Of a DNA stretch of 64,000 nt, positions 18,153 through 27,388 are shown piece after piece; positions within the stretch are counted from its first letter, which is position 1, and every line of letters begins with the position of its first letter. The stretch covers positions 1-64,000 of the forward strand of contig JAHKAA010000034.1 of the NCBI GenBank assembly GCA_018825965.1. The letters are read 5' to 3'. The position numbers were made by a program, and so were the translations under genes. The notes under the pieces are model-generated. The model was not told the origin of the DNA, did no database searches, and worked only from the letters and a program-made list of their open reading frames with translations. This DNA is from Gammaproteobacteria bacterium. GTDB taxonomy: Bacteria; Pseudomonadota; Gammaproteobacteria; Enterobacterales; Alteromonadaceae.

Positions 18153-19622
18153 ATGCTTATCTTTTTTGTCAGTATTGCCATACTTATTCTTGGCTACAAA
18201 TTTTATAGCCCCTTTGTTGAAAAGCAGGCGGGTATCAATCCACATGCTGTTACACCACAGGAACGTTTTAGCGAAGGCGTGGATTACGTGGCTATCAGCC
18301 CGGTAAAAGCCTTTTTAATTCAGTTTTTAAATGTGGCAGGGGTTGGTCCTATTTTTGGACCTATACTCGGCGCAGTGTATGGCCCTGTCGCCTTGGTGTG
18401 GATTGTTATAGGGAATATTATCGGTGGTGCAGTGCACGACTACTTTTCCGGTGTGATGAGTATCAAAGAAGACGGTAAAAGTTTACCTGAAATAGCAGGC
18501 CATTATTACAACCTGGTGTTTAAAGGCGTGATGCTGGTATTTACCGCTATGCTGCTGTTTTTTGTTGGTGTGGTCTTTATTATGAGCCCGGCCGGGCTTT
18601 TAAGTAATTTATCCTACTTTGAGGGGACTTTTTTAGCTGGTAATACCTTTTGGGTGCTGGTCATTTTAGCCTACTACTTTTTAGCGACTTTGCTGCCCAT
18701 CGACAAAATCATTACTAAGTTATATCCGGCTTTTGGTGTACTGATGATCGTCATGACCACCTTAATAGCAGGGGCTTTATTGCTTGAAGCACCTAACTTA
18801 CCGCAGGTTGCTGATATTTTTGCTTATTTTAATGGCCACCATGAACATGATTTTTTAACACCTAATCCTGATGGCGCCCCAATCTGGCCTTTGCTGTTTT
18901 TAACTATTACCTGTGGTGCTATCAGTGGTTTTCATTCTACTCAGGCTCCTATTATTGCCCGCTGTTTAACCAATGAAAAATACGTCAGGCCTGTGTATTA
19001 CGGTGCCATGATGTGTGAAGGCATAGTAGCTTGTGTCTGGGCTTTGGCTGGTATAGCCGCTTTTCCGGGCGGTTATGTTGAATTAAAAGCTATGCTGGCT
19101 CAGGGTGGGCCAGGTTTGGTGGTGAATCATATTGCCACTGGTTATCTGGGCGTGTTTGGTGGTGTGATGGCCATTCTGGCTGTTGCAGTATTCCCCATTA
19201 CTTCAGGGGATACCGCCTTCCGCTCTTTACGTTTAACCATAGTGGACGCTTTTAATATTCCGCAAAGTCTGCGTAACAGATTGTTATTGTCGGTGCCAAT
19301 TCTGACGATAGCTTATTTTATGACGCTGTTAGATTTCTCCTTGATTTGGCGCTATTTTGCTTTCTCCAATATGTTGTTATCCACCAGCGTATTGTGGCTG
19401 GCTACCAAATACTTATTTGACCGTGGCACTTTACACTGGATTGCCAGCATTCCGGCTGTGATTGGTACCAGCATGACTGTGGCTTATATAGCAACAGCAG
19501 GCATTGGTCTGAACTTACCGGCCGAATACAGCAAACCTATAGGGGTGATAGTGGCGGTCATAGGTTTGATTGGACTGGTGACAGCGCATAACAAACGAAG
19601 ATTGATCAGAGCAAATAGTTAG
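18153..19622 (+). CDS. cstA: CstA-family carbon-starvation transporter
   Basis: 489 residues, about 12-13 membrane segments. It carries CstA family sequence: RFSEGVDYVAISPVKAFLIQFLNVAGVGPIFGPILGAVYG, GGAVHDYFSGVMS, FHSTQAPIIARC. It is shorter than E. coli CstA (about 700 residues), as in the compact CstA branch. Family members import peptides or pyruvate in starved cells. AAAAGGAACC precedes the ATG. An 11-bp-stem terminator follows at 19633. It likely takes up products of the two peptidases upstream. Confidence 0.85.
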   Translation: MLIFFVSIAILILGYKFYSPFVEKQAGINPHAVTPQERFSEGVDYVAISPVKAFLIQFLNVAGVGPIFGPILGAVYGPVALVWIVIGNIIGGAVHDYFSGVMSIKEDGKSLPEIAGHYYNLVFKGVMLVFTAMLLFFVGVVFIMSPAGLLSNLSYFEGTFLAGNTFWVLVILAYYFLATLLPIDKIITKLYPAFGVLMIVMTTLIAGALLLEAPNLPQVADIFAYFNGHHEHDFLTPNPDGAPIWPLLFLTITCGAISGFHSTQAPIIARCLTNEKYVRPVYYGAMMCEGIVACVWALAGIAAFPGGYVELKAMLAQGGPGLVVNHIATGYLGVFGGVMAILAVAVFPITSGDTAFRSLRLTIVDAFNIPQSLRNRLLLSVPILTIAYFMTLLDFSLIWRYFAFSNMLLSTSVLWLATKYLFDRGTLHWIASIPAVIGTSMTVAYIATAGIGLNLPAEYSKPIGVIVAVIGLIGLVTAHNKRRLIRANS

Positions 19623-19632
19623 TCAGGCTCAC

Positions 19633-19676
19633 AGTGAACCCGGGCAACCGGGTTCACTACTTCAGTTGTTTTTCCC
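19633..19676 (+). terminator. Intrinsic terminator after cstA
   Basis: AGTGAACCCGG and CCGGGTTCACT form an 11-bp stem with a GCAA loop; TTGTTTTT lies 11 bases later. Confidence 0.8.
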
Positions 19677-19828
19677 CTTTGGTTAAGTTCTGATTTTATC
19701 AATTGAAACACTAACTTCAGCTAAGGTTCAGGCTGGCGCAGCTAATACTGTGATCAGGCAGGGCTTTGCCGCAGTATGTTTTTAGTGGTTAGCCCGTTGT
19801 TTTTTCATCAAATACAGAGGGACTACCT

Positions 19829-20044
19829 ATGGCTAATGGAACAAATTCGTTATTAAAACTGGTTGGTTTGGTTTTGCTGGTGCTGGGCGTTGGTTTGGCG
19901 TATTGGGGCTTTCAATTATCAGATTCAGTGCAATCGCAACTGACAGAAGTAGTGACTGGTGCCGAAACCGACAAAGTCATGCAGTTTTATATAGGCGGTG
20001 CCATCAGTTTTGTGGCCGGTCTTTTTTTAACTCTGAAACGCTAA
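19829..20044 (+). CDS. DUF3185-family small membrane protein
   Basis: 71 residues with two membrane helices (LLKLVGLVLLVLGVGLAYWGFQLSDS and FYIGGAISFVAGLFLTL), the DUF3185 layout. GAGGGA precedes the ATG. It is followed after 19 bp by a GlsB/YeaQ-type gene, so the two form a small operon. The function is unknown; such pairs are often stress-linked. Confidence 0.75.
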   Translation: MANGTNSLLKLVGLVLLVLGVGLAYWGFQLSDSVQSQLTEVVTGAETDKVMQFYIGGAISFVAGLFLTLKR

Positions 20045-20063
20045 ACAATTGAAAGGACTAACC

Positions 20064-20315
20064 ATGAGCTTAACCGGATTATTAGTATTTCTTGCCATTG
20101 GTGCCACAGCAGGCTGGCTTGGTGGCCTTATTATGAAAGGCAGTGGCTTTGGTCTGCTTGGCAATATCATAGTAGGCATAATTGGCGCCGTATTAGGTGG
20201 CTTCTTATTTGCAGCCCTTGGGATCAGCACCAGCGGTTTATTGGGTTCTATAGTGACAGCAACAGCTGGTGCTGTGGTGTTGCTTTTTATTGCGAGCCTT
20301 GTCCGACGAGCCTGA
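20064..20315 (+). CDS. GlsB/YeaQ/YmgE-family stress membrane protein
   Basis: 83 residues, glycine-rich, three membrane helices with the family pattern AGWLGGLIMKGSGFGLLGNIIVGIIGAVLGGFLF. The family was formerly called transglycosylase-associated protein. The start at 20064 has GAAAGGA just upstream; a TTG at 20049 does not. A terminator begins nine bases before the stop, whose TGA forms the loop. Confidence 0.85.
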   Translation: MSLTGLLVFLAIGATAGWLGGLIMKGSGFGLLGNIIVGIIGAVLGGFLFAALGISTSGLLGSIVTATAGAVVLLFIASLVRRA

Positions 20316-20331
20316 GGCTCGTTGTTTTTTT
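20306..20331 (+). terminator. Intrinsic terminator overlapping the GlsB-family stop codon
   Basis: ACGAGCC and GGCTCGT pair around TGA (the stop codon), followed by a T-tract. It ends the two-gene operon. Confidence 0.85.
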
Positions 20332-20409
20332 ACCCCCGGTTTTCCTCTGGTTCTTCTGCGTTAGATTCGATATATTTTAAACAAATACAACTCCTTAGCT
20401 TTGGTTTTT

Positions 20410-20865
20410 ATGCATATCCAACTTGATGACCTGACTGGCTCTGAAATCGCTGCTTTGCTGCAAGAGCATTTAACAGACATGAATGCAGTATCACCACCAG
20501 AAAGTAAACATGCGCTGGATCTGGCGGGTTTAAAAGCCAGAGACATCAGTTTCTGGACTTTATGGCAACAGCAGCAACTGGCGGGTTGTGTTGCGCTGAA
20601 ACAACTGGACTCAGGGCAGGGCGAAATTAAGTCGATGCGAAGTGCCCATGCTTTTCGTGGCCAGGGCATAGGGAAGTTATTGCTGCAGCATGTGATCAAC
20701 GAAGCGAAAAACCGTGGTTATCAGCAGTTGTATCTGGAGACAGGTACTATGGATTATTTCGCCCCAGCCCGTTTTTTATATAGCAGTTTTGGTTTTGAAG
20801 TTTGTGGTCCTTTTGCACAGTATAAGGAGGATCCTAACTCTGTTTTTATGCGGCTACAGTTATAA
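20410..20865 (+). CDS. GNAT-family N-acetyltransferase
   Basis: 151 residues. The acetyl-CoA motif is IKSMRSAHAFRGQGIGKLLLQHVINEAKNRGY, and the C-terminus ALYSSFGFEVCGPFAQYKEDPNSVFM is typical of YsnE-like enzymes. The gene at 49553-50011 ends in a very similar pattern (YEKLGYRYRAPFASYQLDPLSVFM), so the two are paralogues. No strong ribosome binding site precedes the ATG. The substrate is unknown. Confidence 0.8.
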   Translation: MHIQLDDLTGSEIAALLQEHLTDMNAVSPPESKHALDLAGLKARDISFWTLWQQQQLAGCVALKQLDSGQGEIKSMRSAHAFRGQGIGKLLLQHVINEAKNRGYQQLYLETGTMDYFAPARFLYSSFGFEVCGPFAQYKEDPNSVFMRLQL

Positions 20866-21012
20866 GTGATAGTGTTATTTGCCCGCTAAACAGCCAAATA
20901 AATAGCTTTTTATTTTGTATAAATCTATAGGTACGCTGGCACAGAGACGCCTGTTCTTCTTTATGAGAAAACCTGTATAAGCTGAATGTAATGAACACCT
21001 CAGCTTTAACCT

Positions 21013-21131
21013 GAGACAATTTTTTTGGAAAAGAAGAATCTATTTTTTGACTGAATATGCAGATTTTTCTACCCGTCAAGGCATACTGTCTTACGCCATA
21101 GCCAGCTATGGCCAGGCAGATCAACGCAGAG
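21013..21131. repeat. Second copy of the 579-811 element core, inverted
   Basis: The reverse complement of this segment aligns with 629-749 at about three-quarters identity, including CATAGC(T)nGCTATGGCGTA and AAAATCTGCA(T/C)ATTCAGTC. It runs into the last codons of the diguanylate cyclase gene. The long inverted ends of the first copy are not clear here. The remaining 20866-21012 shows no gene. Confidence 0.65.
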
Positions 21132-22287
21132 AAGCGGCAATGACCTGATTTCTTCCTGCCGCCTTGGCCTGATACAAAGCCTTATCTGCTCTTTGCATCA
21201 AATGACTGAAACTGCTGTCCGCCGGATCTTGTAACGCAACTCCTATAGAAACCGTTAATGGCACTACCAGATCAGCTGCTATAAAAGCTTCTGCCGCTAT
21301 TCCCTGACGTAAACGCTCGGCTGCGGCCCGCATTTCTTCTGCAGAAACATTCTGCAATAACACCACAAACTCTTCTCCGCCCTGACGGGCAGGTAGTTCT
21401 GTACTGCGGCAATGGGCTACTAACTTCGCTGCCACATACTGCAAAGCAAGATCGCCTGTGTCATGGCCATAACGGTCATTTACAGTTTTGAAATGATCGA
21501 TATCAATCACGGCAACAGCTAATGGCCTTTGTGTTTTTTTTGCCTGTTCGAACCACAACAACCCTTGTTCTGTCAGTGTTCTGCGGTTTGCCAGGCCTGT
21601 TAAATAATCCGTCGCCGCGGCTTTTTCCCATTGCCGGCGAATACGTTCAGAGCACATCAGCAGGAAAGTGGTGGTACCTATGACCGGCAAAATAGCGATC
21701 ACCATAGGAGAGACCAGGTTAAGCCAATGCTGTTGATCAATGACCCGAAAATCTGCATGCACCTCTGTCCAGGCAAAATAGCCAGCGCGAAACAGCACAA
21801 AAGCGCAGACAAAACTGAATATGCCCGCCATCACTTTTCGACTGATGGCCTGATCATGGCGTTGTTCTGACAACAAGACTTTTACAGTGCCGGGCAGAAT
21901 AAGTAACCACACAGCTGACACTATCAAAATCCGGATACCTGTGTCCGGCATCACAGTGGCAAACCAAAGTACTCCTGCCGTGCCTATACAAGCGGGGAGT
22001 ATCAGCCAGACGGAAGAAGGCTGAGCATAAAACTGACGTAAACTGTACCAGTATCCGGTGAAACCAAACATCACCAGCCCATTGGCCAGAGGTAACACCA
22101 AAGCGACAGGAATAAACTGTTGTGCAGCAAAAAGCAAACAACCACAGGCATGCAATAAGGTGGCTATACGCCAACTGACGGCTGCCGGTCGCAATGACTC
22201 GGGCAAATCCTGATGCATCAGGCCCAGCACACCGCCGTTGGCTAACATCATCAGACTTCCAAGAATAAAAACTGTGGTGGGTTCCAT
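21121..22287 (-). CDS. Membrane-bound diguanylate cyclase (GGDEF)
   Basis: 388 residues. About seven hydrophobic segments fill the N-terminal 220 residues; the GGDEF domain (about 225-388) has DYLTGLANRR, DIDHFKTVNDRYGHDTGD and the active-site form GGEEF, so c-di-GMP synthesis is expected. The position of the inhibitory RxxD site reads RSTE, so product inhibition may be weak. The ATG at 22287 is preferred to 22317 because of an AAAGAG upstream. The stop codon lies inside a dispersed repeat. Confidence 0.85.
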   Translation of the reverse strand: MEPTTVFILGSLMMLANGGVLGLMHQDLPESLRPAAVSWRIATLLHACGCLLFAAQQFIPVALVLPLANGLVMFGFTGYWYSLRQFYAQPSSVWLILPACIGTAGVLWFATVMPDTGIRILIVSAVWLLILPGTVKVLLSEQRHDQAISRKVMAGIFSFVCAFVLFRAGYFAWTEVHADFRVIDQQHWLNLVSPMVIAILPVIGTTTFLLMCSERIRRQWEKAAATDYLTGLANRRTLTEQGLLWFEQAKKTQRPLAVAVIDIDHFKTVNDRYGHDTGDLALQYVAAKLVAHCRSTELPARQGGEEFVVLLQNVSAEEMRAAAERLRQGIAAEAFIAADLVVPLTVSIGVALQDPADSSFSHLMQRADKALYQAKAAGRNQVIAASLR

Positions 22288-22375
22288 ACCCAAAAACTCT
22301 TTGACCTGAGGCCGCATGCTAAGTGGTTCATTATGCTGCCAAAGAGCAGGTTTAAATGCAAGTCATGGCGAACTG

Positions 22376-22420
22376 TGAACCCAGTGCCTGTTGTGTTACA
22401 GACACCGGACGAGGGGTTCA
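22376..22420 (-). terminator. Nested hairpin at the chemoreceptor stop codon
   Basis: On the minus strand TGAACCC and GGGTTCA enclose a second stem GTGTCTGT/ACAGGCAC. It begins at the TGA stop. No T-run is present, so termination is uncertain. Confidence 0.4.
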
Positions 22421-24070
22421 GATTTTATAGCGGCACACTTCTGCATTCAGTTGATCGGATAAATGCATCAGTTCTTTACTGATAGCGGCAGACTGGGAGG
22501 TATCACTTGATGTTTCCTGTGCTATCACCACAATTTGATGCACATTTCGGTTAATCATCTCTGACACTGTGGTTTGTTCTTCTGCAGCGCTGGCGATCTG
22601 ATTATTCATATTATTGATCGTAGACACAGAATGCTGGATTTCCTGCAGTGCGGCGTCTACCTGCTGTGCCTGCTGCACTGTATTCTGGCTATGGTGTTTG
22701 ATTTCATTGATGGCCTGAACCGCCTGATCTGCACCTTGTTGTAAGGACACTATCATTTGGTTAATTTCATCTGTGCTTTTGGAGGTTCTGGCTGCCAGAG
22801 TTCGTACTTCATCAGCCACTACCGCAAAACCCCTGCCATGTTCACCAGCCCGCGCTGCTTCAATAGCAGCATTTAAGGCCAATAAGTTGGTTTGGTCAGC
22901 AATAGAGCGGATCACATCCAATACAGCGCCAATGTTTCTGGAATCATCTCCGACTTTATCTATGACGGATACACCCACTTGCACTTGTTGCTCCAGACCA
23001 CCGATCACAGCTATGGCTCTGTGTAACCTGGCGTTGGCTTCATGCACCTGAGTTTCGGCGTGATTGGCGGCCTGGGCAGCCTGACTGGCGCTTTTGGCCA
23101 CATCTTCTGCTGTGGCTGACATCTCATTAATAGCGGTGGCGACCTGATCACTTTCGCTATGCTGCTGTGCAACACCTGCTTCTGTTTTTTGCATTAAGGC
23201 CGCCAAGTGTTCTGCCGATTGGCCCAGGCTTCGCATTGAGCTTTGTACCTGACCGACCAAAGTGGCGACTTTACCGGAGAACTGATTAAAAGCCTGAGCT
23301 AAAGCGCCCAATTCATGGCCTATGGAGGCATCCAGTCGTTTGGTTAAATCGGCTTCACCCGAGCCTATATCCTGCATGGCCTGAACGACATTCAGCAGAG
23401 GTTTTAAAATAGCTTTGGCAAATAAAGTACCACTAAAAATAACCAAAACCACCAGCACCAGGGTGATCAGCGCATCCGACAGTAAATCGGCGTAAATTTG
23501 TTGTTCTGTCACTTCACGTTGCTTTTGGATCATCAGTTCCAAATCGTCAATATAAAAACCGGTTGCCAGCACCCACTCATCCAGCAGTATAGCTTTAGCC
23601 AGTTTAGGCGCTGCTACTGTGCTGCCGGGTTTAGGCCAGTTATAGTTAATGTAACCACCGCCTTTTCTGGCTGCGTCTATGTATTCTTTGACTAAAAAAC
23701 GGCCTTCAGGCGATTTGCTGTCGAGAAAGTTTTTGCCTTCACGTTCAGGCTGATCAGCACTGACCACCTGCACCCCCTGAAGGTCGTAGACAAAAAAATA
23801 GTTTTTGCCATTTTCATAACGCAGGCTACGCAAAATGGCTTTTTTGCTGTTGTCATCCGTTGCTGAACTAATGGCTGTGCCGGCCATTTCCAGCAAAGTA
23901 TCCAGTTGCTGTTTACGTTCTGCATATAAAGAATCGCGCAAGTGCATGACTCTGCTTTGTGCTTCCTGCTGAGCGGAGAAATAGGCTTTGCTGATCAGCA
24001 CCAAAGCAAGAATAAATACAGGGAAAAAAGCTAATAAAATCAGTTTGGTTCTTAAGGATACAGAAGTCAT
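22418..24070 (-). CDS. Methyl-accepting chemotaxis protein with sCache sensor
   Basis: 550 residues. TM1 about 9-28; periplasmic single-Cache domain about 35-185 ([44 protein letters not shown]); TM2 about 190-212; HAMP; and the cytoplasmic signalling hairpin with [34 protein letters not shown] precedes the ATG. It lies 12 bp after a Tsx-like channel gene in the same direction, so they share a transcript. sCache_2 receptors usually bind small carboxylates; the channel partner could suggest a nucleoside-type signal, but that is inference. Confidence 0.9.
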   Translation of the reverse strand: MTSVSLRTKLILLAFFPVFILALVLISKAYFSAQQEAQSRVMHLRDSLYAERKQQLDTLLEMAGTAISSATDDNSKKAILRSLRYENGKNYFFVYDLQGVQVVSADQPEREGKNFLDSKSPEGRFLVKEYIDAARKGGGYINYNWPKPGSTVAAPKLAKAILLDEWVLATGFYIDDLELMIQKQREVTEQQIYADLLSDALITLVLVVLVIFSGTLFAKAILKPLLNVVQAMQDIGSGEADLTKRLDASIGHELGALAQAFNQFSGKVATLVGQVQSSMRSLGQSAEHLAALMQKTEAGVAQQHSESDQVATAINEMSATAEDVAKSASQAAQAANHAETQVHEANARLHRAIAVIGGLEQQVQVGVSVIDKVGDDSRNIGAVLDVIRSIADQTNLLALNAAIEAARAGEHGRGFAVVADEVRTLAARTSKSTDEINQMIVSLQQGADQAVQAINEIKHHSQNTVQQAQQVDAALQEIQHSVSTINNMNNQIASAAEEQTTVSEMINRNVHQIVVIAQETSSDTSQSAAISKELMHLSDQLNAEVCRYKI

Positions 24071-24082
24071 GTTGGCCTCTTG

Positions 24083-24802
24083 TTAAAAATGCCACTTCAG
24101 CAGCAGGTTCAGGTTGTATTCGTTGCTGCGTAAGTTGGGCTGGTTTTTGACACCAAATTTGTTCAGCCAGAACACATATTCAAAACCAAGATAGATTTTG
24201 TCTTCAATATTCAATGGTTTGCTTAACAGCCATTTAAATTGCGAGGTCATATTCAGATTGGCATTGTGATCCTCTGTGGCGCTGGCCCAGTCGAGAAAAC
24301 CGTCGTAGAGAAACTCCTGATTAGCCAGTTCAAAAGGCAGACTCCAGGTGATGGTGGTTTGCCAGTTGTCGCTGCGTTTTTCATTGTTGCGTCGGTACAG
24401 ATTCACCTGAAAATAGCGAAAAGCCGGGACATCCAGATTAAAGCCAACACCATACAACAGATGGGTGGCCTGACTGGACATTTCGACTGTCGTGGCAAAA
24501 GTCATATCACTGATCAAACCCCATTTCACTTCGGCCAGCCCCAGTTTGCTGAAGCTCCAGCGGGGGGCCCATTCGGCATAATTAGTTAAATCACCGCTAT
24601 CAGGCCTGATGTGATCGAGGAAAAAAAAGCTGTCGCCCCAACTGGTAGCCGCTGCATGTTCGAAGGTATAGATATCGCGTTTATTGTCACCTAAGCGGTA
24701 ATTGTTCCCCGTTAAGTAGCTGACTCTGAAATCTTGCCAAAGCACAGCGGAATGAGCCTGGATGGAGCACAACAGTGTAGCCAGTAGCAGAGCTTTTTTC
24801 AT
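24083..24802 (-). CDS. Tsx-like outer membrane channel (DUF5020-type)
   Basis: 239 residues with a signal peptide (MKKALLLATLLCSIQAHSA) and alternating beta-barrel sequence ending in ...NLLLKWHF. Segments such as AAATSWGDSFFFLDHI, EWAPRWSFSKLGL and LLYGVGFNLDVPAFRYFQVNLY resemble the Tsx nucleoside-channel superfamily. It is the first gene of an operon with the chemoreceptor downstream. Transport of nucleosides is the family expectation, not proven for this branch. Confidence 0.7.
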   Translation of the reverse strand: MKKALLLATLLCSIQAHSAVLWQDFRVSYLTGNNYRLGDNKRDIYTFEHAAATSWGDSFFFLDHIRPDSGDLTNYAEWAPRWSFSKLGLAEVKWGLISDMTFATTVEMSSQATHLLYGVGFNLDVPAFRYFQVNLYRRNNEKRSDNWQTTITWSLPFELANQEFLYDGFLDWASATEDHNANLNMTSQFKWLLSKPLNIEDKIYLGFEYVFWLNKFGVKNQPNLRSNEYNLNLLLKWHF

Positions 24803-25279
24803 AAAGAACTTATGGCAACAGGGCAGGATGTTTTAATACTGGCAGCAAATTGCAGAAGATCAATTTTATTGCAATCAGAAAATTTTGATGAGAGCTTTTC
24901 TGAGTCTTAAACTCTAAGGCTGTAATCGCTGACAAAATCTGTTCGGCAGAAAACGTTGTGATGTTCATAATATGACTTTTGTAGTTTTTGAATCATGCCC
25001 AAATTCATCGTAGCTGTGAATCTTTTTATTAGGAGACTGTAACTATTTAGTCAAATTGTAAATTTAGATTAGTAAAATTCTAATTTGAGGGTGAAAACCG
25101 ATGGAGGTTTTCAATTGAGTATTTTTTGTACCTAAAGTGTGTTTGTGTTGGTGGTCAAAAAAGCAACAATCATATATGTGATTGATTTTTGCGCTTGGTA
25201 AACAAATCTAAGAGATTGATTACCAAACCTTGCAAATTGTAAAATCCAAATTTTTAATGATTTTTTGAAGAGTGAGAAG
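24803..25279. other. 477-bp AT-rich intergenic region with several hairpins
   Basis: No gene is seen. Stem-loops: GAAAACC/GGTTTTC at 25093-25112; CAATCA/TGATTG at 25167-25184 followed by T5; and a two-step stem TTGGTAA/TTACCAA with inner AATCT/AGATT at 25195-25226. They mark the edge of an AT-rich island and may include terminators for either side. Confidence 0.5.
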
Positions 25280-26020
25280 CTAAAAATCTGTTTTTTGCAT
25301 GTCATTGAACAGCAATTTGTTCAGCACAGCCCTTTTTCCTTCAATATTCGAATTAATGTAGTTTTCAGTTAACTCTAGTATTAAGTTGTAATCATCCTCT
25401 TGGTAAATGTGATATCCAACAGACCGTAATTCTTCAATTAATTCGTTATCTTCAGATGTTTTTTCAAGCAAGGAATAGAGGAAAAAACGCTCTGAATCGG
25501 AAATGTTCATAGAGGTTATATTGTCTTTTATGTAGTTTTCGCTTTCCTTGTCCCAAGTGGACGCCATCATCATGTGAATTGTGCTTTCCCTATATTTTAT
25601 AGGGTGTAGTCTTGCCAGTATATATTCGTATTTGAAGTCATCTGTGTATTTTTTTTTGTATTTTGAATGCAATTCATCTATCGTTGTTCCGTTGCAGGCT
25701 TCAATGCTTTCATATCGAAGTTGGCATTCTAAAGATTGGTGCAGCTCACTATTGTATGTGTTTCTGTCAATATCAAACTCTGATTCAATATTTGAATGGT
25801 TTTGTTTGTTTTTATCATTGGGTTTTAATTGAGTGGTGGGGGTCATGGCTATGGAATTATTATTTTTCTTACTGTTGTAAGGTAATGGCGAGGCTTTTTG
25901 TTTAATTTGCTCTTGTTCCATGCTGAACGAGTTGATTATATAAGCAAAAATGGCGATTGCGAAAAGCAATGAAAATTTTGCATTGTTGATTTTTTTCTTT
26001 TTTGGTGTGTTTTTTTTCAT
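25280..26020 (-). CDS. Unrecognised single-pass membrane-anchored protein, AT-rich island
   Basis: 246 residues. A very basic N-terminus (MKKNTPKKKKINNAK) precedes one membrane helix (about 16-34, FSLLFAIAIFAYIINSF), so the rest should be periplasmic. Residues 35-90 are low-complexity, rich in Asn, Lys and Gln; the remainder is helical and charged with two Cys (LECQLRYESIEAC). I recognise no family. Codon use and base content are far more AT-rich than in the flanking genes, which suggests transfer. It follows the gene at 26169-27176 in the same direction by 148 bp. No clear ribosome binding site is visible. Confidence 0.6.
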   Translation of the reverse strand: MKKNTPKKKKINNAKFSLLFAIAIFAYIINSFSMEQEQIKQKASPLPYNSKKNNNSIAMTPTTQLKPNDKNKQNHSNIESEFDIDRNTYNSELHQSLECQLRYESIEACNGTTIDELHSKYKKKYTDDFKYEYILARLHPIKYRESTIHMMMASTWDKESENYIKDNITSMNISDSERFFLYSLLEKTSEDNELIEELRSVGYHIYQEDDYNLILELTENYINSNIEGKRAVLNKLLFNDMQKTDF

Positions 26021-26115
26021 AAGCTGTTAATTGTAAAGTCGCATCGTAGAGTGGTTTTATATTTGTTATTCAACATAATTTATATGTCATGGTCTCAAGT
26101 CCTGCATTTTTTGAT

Positions 26116-26148
26116 GGACAGGTAGGTAAGTCTCCCGTGCACCTGTCC
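26116..26148. other. 8-bp stem-loop between the two island genes
   Basis: GGACAGGT (26116-26123) and ACCTGTCC (26141-26148) pair around a 17-nt loop. No T-run follows. It could attenuate transcription between the genes. Confidence 0.4.
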
Positions 26149-26168
26149 CAATTATTTAATATTTCACC

Positions 26169-27176
26169 CTACCATATTTTTGTGTGGCTATAGTCGGATG
26201 TATAAATATTTTCAACATTAGTTACTGTATGCTTAGCTGCCTTGTCACCGTCACTGATAATTACCTCGACAGTAACTATTTCATCAGCTAAATCAGTATC
26301 CCATTTAGCCGTAGGGTTTGCGCTGTAAAGTGTGTTACCATTTTTTGTAACCGCTTTCCAAGAAGCTGTAAGGTATTCTGTGCTTGTCTCTTTGTCTTCC
26401 CCCCAAAATCCAGCGTGATAATATACATGTTCAAGGTGGTCACCATAAGTAGCTTTAAGTATTCTTACTTGCGAAACAGTAGGAGCTGTGTTGCCGACTA
26501 CTTTTACCTTGTATACATCGCAGTGAGACAAAACCAGCCCCTTACCAGTACCTACCTTAAAGCTTTGTTTTGTGTCAATAGGCAATGATTGTGAATCCAA
26601 ACTACCGCTAATTCCAATAGAAATGTTCCATTCTTCAGATAGCACTGTATTTAGCACTAATATATCGTTTCCTAAAATTGGCTTAGAGAATTTATATGGT
26701 GTGTACGCATCATCTTTCTTTGTGTTTTGTATTATTGTGGCTTTTCCAAAACTGCCTTCTGAAATGACCCAATTGAACCAATGTGACCTTAATCTTTCAG
26801 AACCGCGCTTGCTCAGATCTCTTTGTGCAAGTATATAGTTCGAGTTCTCAGCTACAGTGAAAACTTTAATTCCCTTCGAATCGTTAAATGCTGGTATCTT
26901 TGCACCATCTATCCAAGCTGGGTTGTTACTGGCCCTTTTGCAAGCTTGTTCATCAGCAACAAGATGGTTGCGATACTCACTCTGAAAAGCGTTGTAATTC
27001 ATTTCATAAATGACATTTACATCCTCAGGTTTTTTAGCTTTTTTATATATTTGCTTTAGCATCAAATTTGAAAAATAATCCATGTTCCAATTGTTTGGAT
27101 CCAATAAATCTAGATAGCCAGCATGTGCGGTGGGATGAATTAGTAAAAGCGATGAAAGTATAACAAGATGTCTCAA
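26169..27176 (-). CDS. Unrecognised secreted protein, AT-rich island
   Basis: 335 residues starting at TTG 27174-27176, chosen because GGAG lies seven bases upstream. The signal peptide MRHLVILSSLLLIHPTAHA is followed by GYLDLLDPNNWNMDYFSNLMLKQIYKKAKKPEDV. The N-terminal third is helical; the C-terminal two thirds look beta-rich (VLVLNTVLSEEWNISIGISGSL, KVKVVGNTAPTVSQVRILKATYG, IVTVEVIISDGDKAAKHTV). Two Cys could form a disulfide. I recognise no family; an effector, toxin or surface role is possible but not shown. It is AT-rich like its neighbour. Confidence 0.6.
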   Translation of the reverse strand: MRHLVILSSLLLIHPTAHAGYLDLLDPNNWNMDYFSNLMLKQIYKKAKKPEDVNVIYEMNYNAFQSEYRNHLVADEQACKRASNNPAWIDGAKIPAFNDSKGIKVFTVAENSNYILAQRDLSKRGSERLRSHWFNWVISEGSFGKATIIQNTKKDDAYTPYKFSKPILGNDILVLNTVLSEEWNISIGISGSLDSQSLPIDTKQSFKVGTGKGLVLSHCDVYKVKVVGNTAPTVSQVRILKATYGDHLEHVYYHAGFWGEDKETSTEYLTASWKAVTKNGNTLYSANPTAKWDTDLADEIVTVEVIISDGDKAAKHTVTNVENIYTSDYSHTKIW

Positions 27177-27280
27177 AGGTGCACTCCATGTTTTAAATTT
27201 AATTAGTCAATCTGTGATACAGATGAAACGTATTTAGTAGAGACGTATACGGATTGATTTTTTTGTGAGTGAAGCTCACC

Positions 27281-27388
27281 ATGTATATTTTATGTTTATT
27301 TTTAACTGCGTCAAGTTATTTTATTGTTGCATGTTGTCGTGTTTTTTCTAGAAGAGCTCTCAAAGACTTGCGACTTAAAAGGGTTTGA
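27281..27388 (+). CDS. Candidate 35-residue one-TM peptide
   Basis: ATG 27281 opens a frame encoding MYILCLFLTASSYFIVACC then a basic tail rich in Arg and Lys, ending at TGA 27386-27388. The layout (one hydrophobic helix, positive C-terminus) resembles small membrane toxins of type I systems, but many random AT-rich frames look similar. A GTGAG/CTCAC hairpin (27265-27279) covers the region just before the start, which would hide it from ribosomes. A strong plus-strand terminator lies 148 bp after the stop, although no other plus-strand gene is present. Confidence 0.3.
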   Translation: MYILCLFLTASSYFIVACCRVFSRRALKDLRLKRV

